Positions 45,464-56,100 of a DNA stretch of 64,000 bases are shown here, one piece after another (position 1 is the first letter of the stretch; each line of letters begins with the position of its first letter). This DNA is from [Phialemoniopsis] sp. UDSM-2020 (Eukaryota > Ascomycota > Sordariomycetes > Thyridiales > Thyridiaceae), in contig JAEILZ010000005.1 in NCBI GenBank assembly GCA_018873225.1, positions 2,108,001-2,172,000 on the forward strand, given 5' to 3'. Under the pieces are notes generated by a model. That model made no database searches. It was not told the origin of the DNA and saw only the letters and a list, made by a program, of their open reading frames with translations. The position numbers and the translations under genes are program-made.

Positions 45464-46094
45464 ACCTGACATCAAGGGAAATTAGATTCCTTGACCTCTA
45501 TGTAGTAATGAAACAAGATACCCATGTTATGTCCCTGACAAATTATTGCTTGCCGACTATCTATGATCAGTGAAATTGCTGTGTATACATTGCTTCATGC
45601 TTGCTTCCTTGAGGAATGGTTCTTTGAAGAGGTGTATAGCATTTTGGGAAACGTGTGAGGCTGCCGGTCCTCGAGACTGTGTCCCCTCGAGCTAAGGGAT
45701 ATATCAAAGCTGCCTTCGACTCTCAGGGGACGAAGGCGACAGTACCACAAAAAAGAAGAAGAAGGAACTCTACTACACTTTCAACACAACTTAGATAATT
45801 ACAAAGAATAGTATTACCATATAATCTCAATCTAAAGCTTGGCTTGCTTCTTGTTCTACATTCCAGTAACGGCAGACTCTTTGTACAACACTCACAAATA
45901 CTAGTGTCGAGACGTTTATATAAAGGAAGGAAAGTATAAGAAGTAGACGAGTAAAAAGAACAAAAATCAAAAGAGATGAGAGCAGGAAGCAAAGAAGAGT
46001 AAACAAAATCACCCACTCTAGACAGACCATGCTTCTAGCAAGTCAAAGCAAATTTCAATTCCTGAGGTCTTCTATTTTTGATCTATTGTAGGAT
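45464..46094. other. Spacer between convergent genes
   Basis: 631 bp between the stops of ESA1 (+) and the Asteroid-like gene (-). AT-rich in its second half; nothing coding was recognised. Confidence 0.55.
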
Positions 46095-47945
46095 TCAAAG
46101 ACCATTCAGCGCCGCAAAGGGGTTCCTAGACACCCCAGCGTGCAAAGGCGCGTGGCCTCGGGCCGCACTGTTCTTCCCTTTCTTCGCCGTATTCGACTTT
46201 GTTTTCCCTTGCGGTCGGAACCTGATGGGTTCTGGCAATGCTGCCAGTTTTGTGAGTAGACCGAGGGCACCTTCATCTTTCAGTCGAGATGGAAAGTCCT
46301 GAAGATCGCGGGTCGAGAGCATCTCGGAGAAGGATGGCAGGTTAGAGAGTTGCTCGTGAAGCGTGAGCAGGGGAGTGGTGACGGTTTTTGTGCCCAGCAT
46401 CGTCGCGGTGTCGAGAATTTGCTTGACCATCCTCAAGGAATAGCATGTCGCTTGGATTTGTGCGAGCAGATGCATTGCGTTCCAGGTGAGCGTTGTCAAG
46501 TGGCCATTTGAGTCAGTTTCTTTTCGTAGCACATGCAGTGCTACAGATTCTTTACCCTCGGTTTCTGCCCAAACAATGTCGTAGTATATCGATACGACAG
46601 CCCAGAAGATCATTGCGTTGCCGATATCCCCTCGGACCTCGTGTAGCAGAGCAGATAGCTTGGTGCACATGGTAATGGTTTGTTGAAGCGCCTGAACCTG
46701 TACTGACGTTCCGTTTGAGGCTGCAGATAAGAGCCGTCTGTATTCGATGACGGTCGCTAGGGGTACCGGACAGATGAGCTGAATAAGGCCGTATGCTATT
46801 AGTCGCAACGGCAGACTAGCCGTCCATGCGCTCGGTCGCAACCAATCTTCATAGAATTGGGGAAGAAATATGGACACGGGAGGAGTCTCGGTGCCATGGT
46901 CTCTCGGTCTGCCGTTGGGATCTAAGTAGCATTGCAGGAAACACTCGGAAATCCTGCTGTCCGAGTGGGATAGAAAGTTACAAGCAACGGCATGGTGCTC
47001 CTTCGACAAGCGTTGAGGCACAATGCGATACTGCTGCATGAACCTCTCATACTCGTCTGGCAGCTTTGAAATCGCCGAGGCTTCTGTAGCTTCTCTAAGA
47101 GCTTTGGTCGGAGAATAGGTGCCGTTGTGTAACTCAAAGGCAAGAGCTGACATGCCATACAAGGGATGGAAAGACAGCCTTTGGCTTAGGATCTTGGGTG
47201 AGTATTCCAAGGCCAGCAAGCCATCGACTCCAGCTAGACCTCCGAGATCGATGTCTCTGAAAAAGGCAGCACTACCCCCAGGCCCGAGGTCGTACACCAC
47301 TAGGTCCGAGTCGGAGGTCAACACAATGCCGCCGGACTGTCGCACATGGGCTGCACAGTACGGATCAGCCTCCTGGGGTACGAGCTCTGAGATGCTGCCA
47401 TACTGGTCAGAATGCACTATGGCATCGACAATGGCTTGCACGGCGAAAGTAGGCGGGGGAAGCCTCAAAGCCGGCGATGCGGCCGAAGGCTTTGGGGACA
47501 GCGGCGGGATGGCGTCATCGACGCTGCTTGAAGTTGTGACAGCAGGAGGTCCCTTGGGGTTGGACAAGTAATAATGGTTGATATCCTTAGTTGTACGAGA
47601 GAACCTCTCGAGACGGGTAGGCCGTTTCTCATCCGGCAGGTACCCATCAAAGTACAACGCGGCACTTGAATGAATTGTTAGCACTCTTCTTATGCTTATT
47701 GGAGAAGAGTTGACCACATACATCGTCACACCATGCTCTCGAAGATTGTCCAGCCAGGCTATAGCTGTCCTGGCCAGAATTTTGTAAGAAGGGTGGGTGG
47801 TCGGGCTGGTCGGCCGGAGCTCCTGAGTGCAAATGTGGATGATATGATACGCCAGAGCAGGCCCGTCTATTACCACGGTCCGGCCATCTAGGAGACAGGG
47901 CTGGCCATAGGGCTTGAGAGTAGAAGTCAGATGGGGAATCCCCAT
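46095..47945 (-). CDS. Asteroid-like protein with XPG/FEN1-type nuclease fold
   Basis: I propose two minus-strand exons, 47945-47722 and 47664-46095, giving about 597 residues. The start MGIPHLTSTLKPYG is the XPG-type N-terminus; a longer frame opens 66 bases upstream but its extension is not conserved in character. Bases 47665-47721 look like an ordinary intron (GTATGT donor, GCTAAC branch, TTCAAG acceptor). Being 57 bases with no stop, it is invisible to simple frame-calling. Removing it restores HGVTIAALYFDGYLPDEKRPTRLERF, typical of Asteroid proteins. Further features are VIDGPALAYHI, a PQEADPYCAAHVR segment with the nuclease-like E-A-D motif, and TSDSDLVVYDLGPGGSA. The family is related to FEN1/XPG nucleases; its fungal role is unclear. 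Confidence 0.8.
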   Translation of the reverse strand: MGIPHLTSTLKPYGQPCLLDGRTVVIDGPALAYHIIHICTQELRPTSPTTHPSYKILARTAIAWLDNLREHGVTMYVVNSSPISIRRVLTIHSSAALYFDGYLPDEKRPTRLERFSRTTKDINHYYLSNPKGPPAVTTSSSVDDAIPPLSPKPSAASPALRLPPPTFAVQAIVDAIVHSDQYGSISELVPQEADPYCAAHVRQSGGIVLTSDSDLVVYDLGPGGSAAFFRDIDLGGLAGVDGLLALEYSPKILSQRLSFHPLYGMSALAFELHNGTYSPTKALREATEASAISKLPDEYERFMQQYRIVPQRLSKEHHAVACNFLSHSDSRISECFLQCYLDPNGRPRDHGTETPPVSIFLPQFYEDWLRPSAWTASLPLRLIAYGLIQLICPVPLATVIEYRRLLSAASNGTSVQVQALQQTITMCTKLSALLHEVRGDIGNAMIFWAVVSIYYDIVWAETEGKESVALHVLRKETDSNGHLTTLTWNAMHLLAQIQATCYSLRMVKQILDTATMLGTKTVTTPLLTLHEQLSNLPSFSEMLSTRDLQDFPSRLKDEGALGLLTKLAALPEPIRFRPQGKTKSNTAKKGKNSAARGHAPLHAGVSRNPFAALNGL

Positions 47946-48431
47946 GCTGTGACTGGGTAGGTGGTCAAGGTAGCCAGCATTGGTCAAGCCTAGACAAGAG
48001 ACAAAGAACACTTTGTCATGACCACTACTAAAGACAGAATCTTCGATGAGCCCCCAAAGAGATATCTTAAAATACTTTTCCGGGCAAATGGGGTTTCGGA
48101 GGTGCTGGGGAAGTATTCCATCACCTTATCGTAGGGTTGCACAAGTCTTAATTCCTAGTAGACCTTTGACAATCCGGTCCGCCCCCCACACAAGATACAA
48201 GCATAAGAAGTAACTAACAAGAGACAAAAGCAAAGAACGAAGGCACTGACTGGACCGACCACCGCCGGTCGTGCTTGCCCCACACGCTCGCTCGGCACCA
48301 CTAAACTTGACCACTCCTGTCCCAAATCCACCCGATTTTTAAAAGCTTTCACCTTTTCCCTTCCCGAAACTTTTTTTCCCACACCACCCTGACATCACAT
48401 CAATGATTCCCCCCTTTGGCTGCCTGCGACC
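47946..48431. other. Divergent promoter region
   Basis: 486 bp between the starts of the Asteroid-like gene (-) and PRS5-type gene (+). No further gene or clear element was recognised. Confidence 0.5.
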
Positions 48432-50127
48432 ATGAGAAACACTCTCGTATTCCCGGGCAGCTCATGCCCGGCTCTCACCGGCAAGATATGTGAGAACCTG
48501 GGTATGGCCCCAGCTGAGGCCGAGCTCTCCCAATTTGCCAATGTTGGTGGTCCCCCCACGTTTTCGTGAAGGCCGTGACTCGGTTCAGCCAGCTGCTTGA
48601 TGACTCCCTCGGGAGCGGGCGCGGCGCTGTCCACAGGCCATTTCATGGCACTCTGGCGTACCAATTGATCAGAGAGCTGACAGACTGTCTTCTTGGCTTC
48701 TACCTAGGGCGAGACGAGCGTCAAGATCCTGAATAGTGTTCGCGAGAAGGACGTCTTCGTCGTCCAGTCCGGCAGCCCTCATATCAACGACACCATCATG
48801 GAGCTCTTGATCATGATCTCGGCCTGCAAAGGAGGTTCTGCAAACAAGATCACGGGTCAGCTGCCTACTATCCTTGGTCAAGGATGCCCACGCACTAACA
48901 GACTCGACAGCCGTCATGCCCTATTTCCCATACAGTCGACAGTCCAAGAAGAAGTCACACCGAGGTGCCATCACGGCAAGGATGCTTGCCAACCTTCTTG
49001 GCGTGGCAGGTGTCAATCACGTCGTCACCGTCGATCTGCACGCGTCACAAATGCAAGGCTTTTTTCGCTGCCCTGTCGACAACCTCCACGCCGAGCCTTT
49101 GATCGCTCGTTGGATCCGTCACAACGTTCCCAATTGGAAGGAGGCTGTTGTCGTATCGAAGAATGCTGGCGGCACCAAGCGTGTCACGTCGCTGGCTGAT
49201 GCCCTGAAGCTCAACTTTGGCATGGTCACGACAGACAGGCGGAGAGGAGGTAACATGACTGCGAGCATGATCTTGAATCACCTGGACGGGATAGAGCAGC
49301 AGCCCACGCTGGATGCTCAGACCCCTCCGAAGCAGCTCTTCACCGAAGACGCCCCTGCTGCAAGGCCAGACCGCCGAGCGTCTCGGGTTGTAACCGACTC
49401 GCAAGGTTCACCTCAGAGGGTTAATGGCCTCTCGATGCGCACTGGAGACCGCCAGTCTTCATTGTCGTCACAAGCCCACACTCCCGCGGCCGGGTCTCCG
49501 GCAACGGAGACCGAAGAAGACCATGAGTACAACGACAGGCGGGCTCACGAAGTCACACGGGGCCGCCTTGTCCAGGGACACATTGTGGAAGATGACTTTC
49601 CCTCCCCAGAAGGCTCAAATGCCGACACCAGCATCCCCGATGAAGATCCTATGACCATGTCGCATGCCTCTTCGTTCTTCCGCCCCGAGCCCCACGCGCT
49701 CGGTGGGTCTGGCGATGCCGAGGAGAGCTCTGACGAGGAGGACAAGCTCAAGGATCCAAAGATCGAGCACATGATCACACTGGTTGGCGATGTTAAGAAC
49801 CGCACAGTTTTGATTGTGGATGACATGATTGATAAGCCGGGATCCTGGATTGCTGCCGCAGAGACTGTCGTTAAGAGGGGCCTTGCGAAGAAAGTCTACT
49901 GCATCGCCACCCACGGCGTTTTTGGCGGCGACTGTCTGCAGCAGATGCAGTCCTGCGACTGCATCGACTCGATTGTGGTCACCAACAGCTATCCCATCAG
50001 TGAGGAAAAGGCAAGGCACACGAGCAAGCTGGTCACTCTGGATTTGTCCTACTTGCTCGCCGAGGCCATTCGCCGAAATCACTTTGGCGAATCCATCTCA
50101 CCGCTCTTCCAGCACATCTCGGATTAG
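48432..50127 (+). CDS. PRS5: Ribose-phosphate pyrophosphokinase (PRPP synthetase), Prs5-type with long insertion
   Basis: Three exons: 48432-48542, 48708-48855 and 48911-50127, with introns of 165 and 55 bp; about 491 residues. Exon 1 gives MRNTLVFPGSSCPALTGKICENLG and exon 2 GETSVKILNSVREKDVFVVQS, both canonical. Next come MPYFPYSRQSKKKSHRGAITARMLA (ATP-binding flexible region), HASQMQGFF, NLHAEPLIARWI and SKNAGG. The PRPP-binding loop VDDMIDKPGS resembles that of the non-standard yeast subunits Prs1 and Prs5. Between about residues 215 and 362 there is a Ser/Glu/Asp-rich, low-complexity insertion not found in standard 320-residue enzymes; yeast Prs5 also has such a region. It makes PRPP for nucleotide, histidine and tryptophan synthesis, probably as part of a heteromer. 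Assignment to PRS5 over PRS1 is tentative. Confidence 0.88.
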
Positions 50128-50803
50128 CCGTCTCTCACCACGGAACAAGCAACATCAAGATCTTGCACTGTATGATTAATGACCGGTAAGGCACAGAAAG
50201 GGGGTATTCGCCCAAAATCGAGCGCGGCGTACGGCGGGATTGTTACCAATTACACACTGAATTTCACCAGCATCGGTAGGGCAGATCAGGTTTAGATCAA
50301 CCGATGAATCAGATACCATTTTACGCTTTCTTGAAGTGGCCCGTCTAGCTTCAGCCTGTGCATCTCCTTTTCATCTCCTTTTTTCCTCTCTTTAACTTCA
50401 CTTGCTTTCCCCAACGATGCTGCCATTCGGGCAGCAGGAGCTATGTCCATCCCAGGACAAGTCTCCTAACGGAGCGTTGGTAGATTAAAGATCACTCTGT
50501 GGTCATCGTCAGAAGAAGGCCCTTTGTCCAGACCGCATCATGGTCACCTCCTCACGGAAGGATGGGCAAAGGGCAAGAGAACAGTTCGAACAGACCAATA
50601 CCGTGACAAGTCGGTTGTGTGACTTGGAGCTCTAGGCAATTGAAAATTCTTATCTTTCCAAATCTGAAGCCGAGTCATAAACTCTTAACTTGAGAACTCT
50701 TGACAACCTTGTGCTTTCCGCAACCCATCTTGTGATGTCAAGGCAACCCATAACCATGATTAGCCGTGATGTATTACTGAACTCAACTACACCCTCTCGA
50801 AGG
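50128..50803. other. Spacer between convergent genes
   Basis: 676 bp between the stops of the PRPP synthetase (+) and the hemerythrin-domain gene (-). No gene was recognised. Confidence 0.55.
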
Positions 50804-51739
50804 CTACGCAAACGGCAGTTCTTTAGGTTGGCCATACGAGTCGCAAGCCGCAAAGCGCCACCAATTCTTGTGCTTCGGCAGGAACAGCCACTGAAACATG
50901 ATCTCACCGATCCACGGCATCGCTGGCCACTTGGGCAGCACGCCTCCTTCAAAGGTCCTGTCGTTGAGATAGATGGCCAGGGCGATCGCCGTATACTGTA
51001 AACAATGGTCAGCCAAAGTGCAACCTTGGTGTGCCCATACTTTCCTGCTCGCTGCCTACCTTCATCTCGGGCTTAAATTTAGCCTTCTGCACCTTGCCGA
51101 CCACGTCCGCTTGCCATTTCTTCCAGTCAAGCTTATCCTCGTACTCCTCCAGCTTCAGCAGCGTCGTTATCTCGTCGTCCAGATGCGCCTTCATGGCCGG
51201 CATGAAGGAGTCCATCGTCTCCTTGACCGTCTGCCCCCGATACTGGGTCTTGCCGGCCAGCACCTGCTGCAGGTACTTGCCGAGCTCCTCGAGGCCGTCA
51301 TGGAACAGGGCGTGCTGTGCCGATGAGTCGGCCATGAGCCCCTTGGCGCCGAGCTTCTCCTCGAGGTCCGGGAAGATGATCTCCTCCTCGCAGTCGTGGT
51401 GCTGCATGACGAGCTCCACCCACACGTTGGCAAAGTTGACAAAGTCGGGGACGTCGTGCGGCGACGCCTCGACGTTGCCGCACTGCAGGTAGATGCAATT
51501 GGCGCCTCTGAGGAGGAGGTTGTGGCTCGTCACCATCTCCTCTGCCATCTCGTGGCATGGCTTGGTGGTTTTGTGCTGTACATACAGTTAGCACGAATTA
51601 CGAAGTTTCATTGAAGACTTTACAGCACGGCAAAGTGTGTCAACCCGGAAATAGCACTTACATCGTACGGCTCATACCCCAGTATTGAGATGGGCAGGAG
51701 CTTGAAGGGGCCATCTGCCCAAGGTTTACCTCCAGCCAT
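50804..51739 (-). CDS. Hemerythrin/HHE cation-binding domain protein
   Basis: Three minus-strand exons: 51739-51662, 51575-51060 and 50995-50804, with introns of 86 and 64 bp; about 261 residues. The first exon gives MAGGKPWADGPFKLLPISILGYEPYD, and the second begins HKTTKPCHEMAEEMVTSHN. The four-helix hemerythrin pattern of metal ligands is visible: TSHNLLLRG, VMQHHDCEEEIIFPDLE, HALFHDGLEELGKYL and MKAHLDDEI. The C-terminal exon is rich in Trp and Pro (PKWPAMPWIGEIMFQW, KHKNWWRFAACDS) and lies beyond the core domain. Such fungal proteins are thought to bind di-iron or oxygen species, but the role is not established. It is the last intact gene before the repeat island. Confidence 0.88.
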
Positions 51740-52989
51740 GGCAACTGCAAACACGCCTTCGAAAGGGAAACAGCTAACTAGGTGTTAGGTGCGTCGACCT
51801 TGTCAGCAGCGGCGCAATAACACCCTTAAGTACGATCTAAGCAGCCCTACGAGGGTGAGCATGGCTTGGGGGCCAGTCCCGGACTGTCGCCAAAAGTACT
51901 TGGGGTCAGACACTGGTTTGGCCAACAAGATGAACGTATCTCAACCATGTTTAGCCATGAGAGGCGGCGCAAGAAACTACCTTTGCTACATAATCCGTTA
52001 ATAGACCTGGAATGGCGACTGCAAGTCAAGCAATGCAATCAGTCCTTTTGTCAACTTGTGTCTGGCGATGTTCCGCCAATCTTGTCGCGAGGAAAGCGAC
52101 ATGACCAATCTCTCGTTGGGGATTGACTATCCACGTCATTGTAAGACCTAGCGTCTTGGCCTGTAAGCGGCATGGCATGGGTAAGGCCGGCCGCTGTGAT
52201 CCTAGGTAGTTACAGGGATTGAATCACGTACATACAAGCCAAATATCAAGACAAAAGTCACGATTAAAAGGCTGGCTTTGATTTTGAAACCCCTTGATCG
52301 ATTGATCTCAACTCATCGGATGGAAGATTATCCCACTACCTAAATTCAGGCAAGTAGTGGGGAAACCCTCAACGAAGCAATGGATACTTGAGTAGTCTCA
52401 ACCTGCAGTGCGACCTGTGCTCTCCGAAGCAACAACCTTATACAGAGAGCACAATGTTCAATCAACAAGCAACCAATTCCTCTTTTCAGTCTTTCTTGAT
52501 TGCTCATAACACGTAGTTTCTGCTGGGTTGCCCCTCTGGTAGTGCCTTGAGGATAAGGCTTCTTGGGGTTGACCGGCAGCGTAACTCACATCCCAATCTC
52601 TTGTAGGAGAAGGCCTCTAATACCAATACCTCTCTAACTTCCAATCTCAGAGTTTTCAGAGTTGAGGAGGACTTAAGTCCCGTTTCATGGAGGCGCAAAT
52701 GATTCTATCTTGAGTTGTGTACTTGGGACGTGTAGTGCTGTTGGCCTTGCTCCTGGAGGGAACCCTTCCGAGGAGCGCTAGCGACGAGGAGGGTTCCCTA
52801 CAGGAGGAAAACGCAAATTGGCCCTGAATATAGCAATTAGGAGTAGCAAAAAGATAGAAACACAGCTCGCGCCCGGGCTCGACGGCGGGGACTCGGGAAG
52901 ATACGTAGGAACAAAGAAATCTGGTAAGAATCGAAATTAACACTTATAAAATCTTAAAAACTTTCTACCTGTATAAACCCAAAAAATTG
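51740..52989. other. Transition spacer before the repeat island
   Basis: No gene can be supported. The sequence is unremarkable to about 52700, then contains an inverted repeat (listed separately) and a short GC-rich patch at about 52870-52900. Two minus-strand open frames (52504-52698, 52656-52943) have no recognisable content. Confidence 0.5.
52752..52804. repeat. Imperfect inverted repeat, 17-18 bp arms
   Basis: Arms at 52752-52769 and 52788-52804 are complementary except for one mismatch and a one-base bulge (core AGGGAACCC). They are separated by 18 bases that contain a small AGCGCT palindrome. It could be a hairpin, a small MITE-like remnant or a transposon footprint. Confidence 0.7.
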
Positions 52990-53043
52990 ACCCAACGCCA
53001 GTGTTTTGTACACTTGTAAGTGTATAAAACACTGCCGTTGGGT
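52990..53043. repeat. 54-bp near-perfect hairpin at the edge of the AT-rich block
   Basis: Two 26-base arms (52990-53015 and 53018-53043) are complementary with only two mismatches and a two-base GT loop; the arms begin ACCCAACG and end CACTT. It lies about 120 bases before the composition change at 53.16 kb. Head-to-head terminal inverted repeats of a DNA transposon, or a cruciform-forming element, would look like this. Confidence 0.85.
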
Positions 53044-53160
53044 AAAAATTTCCATTTTATCAATGTGAACCACACTGGCCCCCCGCTCGACAGCACCTCT
53101 CCCAGGCCCAGCCCGCAGCCAAAAGTACCGCCTAGGGTGCTAGGATTCACACTTTGGGAC
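53044..53160. other. GC-normal strip between hairpin and AT-rich block
   Basis: A 117-bp strip with ordinary base composition (GGCCCCCCGCTCG, CCCAGGCCCAGCCCGC). Composition then switches abruptly to TA-rich at about 53161. Confidence 0.6.
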
Positions 53161-56100
53161 ACGTAGTGTAACTATATATCTTGCTCTTACCTCCTGAATT
53201 ATACTATAGTTATTATCTTTTTATTATCTACTTCTATATTATAGTAGCTAGTATCTATAGTGAAGAGTCTCTTAACTTAATATAGAGAGCTTGATTTGAT
53301 AGATATTTATTTAAGGAGAGGTCTCTTACTTGAACTAAGCTCTTTGAGAATATATAACTTATAAGACTAGGAGGGATTGAGTATCTATTTTGGTAATAGA
53401 GGTTAAGGATATTCTTATATAGAAATAGATGGCTAATAATAAATAGCTATTATTTAATGATAAAAGGGTTCTTAGTTTGTTTATATCTTTTCTTCTTAAA
53501 GTTTAGATCTTCTTTGGAAAGTAAATAATACTAACTAGTTAAATAAATTAGATCTAAGTTCTTACTATTACTATTATCTTGCTTTCCTAATATATTCTTC
53601 TATATTCTTAAAATTATTTGTACTTATTAAAATATATCTTTATGAACCTTAAAGATGTAAGAAGTAATAATAGATAAAGGCCTTAGTACTATAAGGCTTC
53701 TCTGGCCGGTCTGTATAGACCATAATGGTAAGAGATGTAAAGTAAAGGAATTAGAGATTATTAAAGTGGTAAATATCCGTTATAATATACAGTCTAATAA
53801 CTTTAAAGACTATCTTGTAGATATAATTATTTGGGAGATAATAGGACTTACTTAAATCAATAAGATGTATAGCTATATATATAAAGCCTTCTATAAGGTG
53901 CTTAAGTTAGTAAACTCTATAGGCAATAAAGTATAATTCTATTGTTGTATAATATATGGTAATACTAAGTAATAGAAGGTATTAAGCAGTCTATTCTGGT
54001 CTGTACTTATTATCTGTATAATATATATAAGTTCTTCTTATATCTAGGCTAGATATTGTTTGTTTCAGTATAGGAACTAATAGCTAGTAGTAAGTCTTAA
54101 CTAGATATTTACTTAAGGTGTTTAATATAATAAATAAATATATCTATAAGGATTATCTTTAGTAGGTAGTAGAAGATACTAATAAGGAAGTAGTTAAGAT
54201 ACTAGTAAGTAGATCCTCTAGAAGTATTTATATCCTACTATATACTAATAGTAGTTAGGATCGAAAAGGTACTAAGTGTAGATAACAGTCTGATAAGTTT
54301 AATGAATCTAATCGCTTGAATAATCTTAATACTTATATTCCTCTAGCTTCTAAGAAGCGTACTGTAAAGCCTGGTTGTAAGTAAAGTCTCTACTAAAACT
54401 GGGAATGCTATACTGTCTCTATAGTGGACACTAAGATGGAGTATAGTTATAGCTTACAGAAAAGCAGCTGTAAATATAATACGCTTTACCGGGATGGAAG
54501 GGGGATTAAGAGTCTATAGGTATATAGATTCTGCGCATTAGCTAAGAATAACAGTATAGTAGGTAGTAAGTATATAAAGTAGAGTATAGAGAAATTGCTT
54601 TTTTTTTCTTTTGATATCCCTATTATAATGTTCTTGTTATATTCGTTGTTTATAAGCTGTAGCTGGCTATTACTATCCCTATTGTAATTACTAAGATATT
54701 CTACTAGATTATTAAAGGAGATGGGCTATCTAGGAGATAGTATGCATCTAGATACTCCTACTTCCGTCCAAAGGTATATCTCTATAAAAGTAATATTCTA
54801 TATACTATACACCGGCTATTAATAATCTATATACCTCACATAAGGATCTATAGCACCAGACTGCTTTATCTCTGTCCCGAATGCGAATACTGAACAGGCT
54901 CTATACAGCCTCTGAACCCCTCTATAGGTGCTTCTAATACTTTACGACTCTAAAAACTTTCCAGAGTAAGAAGTGAAGGTAGATGTAATACTGCCTATAG
55001 GCAATACAGGCCACCCCTTCATACAAGCCTCTTACTCCCTATACAACCTAACAGTATAAGACTAGAGCCTCTAAGCGACTATAACAACTAGATTCTATAT
55101 AAGAAATAAGACTGTTCATTAGTTAATCTAAAAAGTCAATCCTATGCATTTAGAGAGCTTATTTACTGTTATATAAGCATATATCAATACCTAGTATAGC
55201 CCTCCTTTATCGGCAGCAGAGTATCAGTTTACTACTATTAGGACTAAATAAAAGAAGCTAAAGTGAATTTAGTATTATTATCTATTATCTATTAAGAAAG
55301 ATAATTCTACTACTACTTATACCTAAGAGTAGGGATTGTTATTATAGAGCCGGCTAGTACTATATAGTAAGATAGTCTCTAAATATAAGTACTAAGATTG
55401 GTACTAATTTTATTATTAATATAAGGTAGTAGATCTCTATAAGCTATCTATTAAGGGCTAGGAAGCTATATTACTTAGGCTACTAATCTTATTTCTCTAT
55501 TAAGATATATTATTTAATAGTTACTCTATTGATACTATACCTGGATGTTAATAGTAATTCTGGATGCAGTATAAAGTATTAAGTTTAAATCTAGATTCTA
55601 TTTTTAGATAATCTAAATCTTAAAATAAGTATAATAAACTTATATATTTTATCTAAAGAGGTAATATATAAATAGAAACTAATAATAATGGTTCTTATAT
55701 ACTGATTGCCTATCTATATAGTTATACCTATAGAGATAATATTTCTTTGTATATTATACCTTGTATATAGCTCTTTCTCTATCTATATTAAAGCTAAGAT
55801 TCTATTATATCTTTAAATACTATACTGCTAAATATTCCTATTCATTCTATTTAGCTCTCTTATCTACTTTCTGCTATTTACTATATTATTATCTATAAAG
55901 TATTTATATAAGTAATAGCTATAATAATAGAGAGCAGTCTAAAGTTAGTGATATTAGAGCTATTATAATTACTTTTATATAATAAGTAAGTAGACTAGCC
56001 TGACTCTCCTATATAAGTATAACTCTTTAGCTAGAAGGTAGTAGCTTACTCTATCTTTGTATCTTATAGTATCTCTATTAGGAGATTATAACTCTACTGT

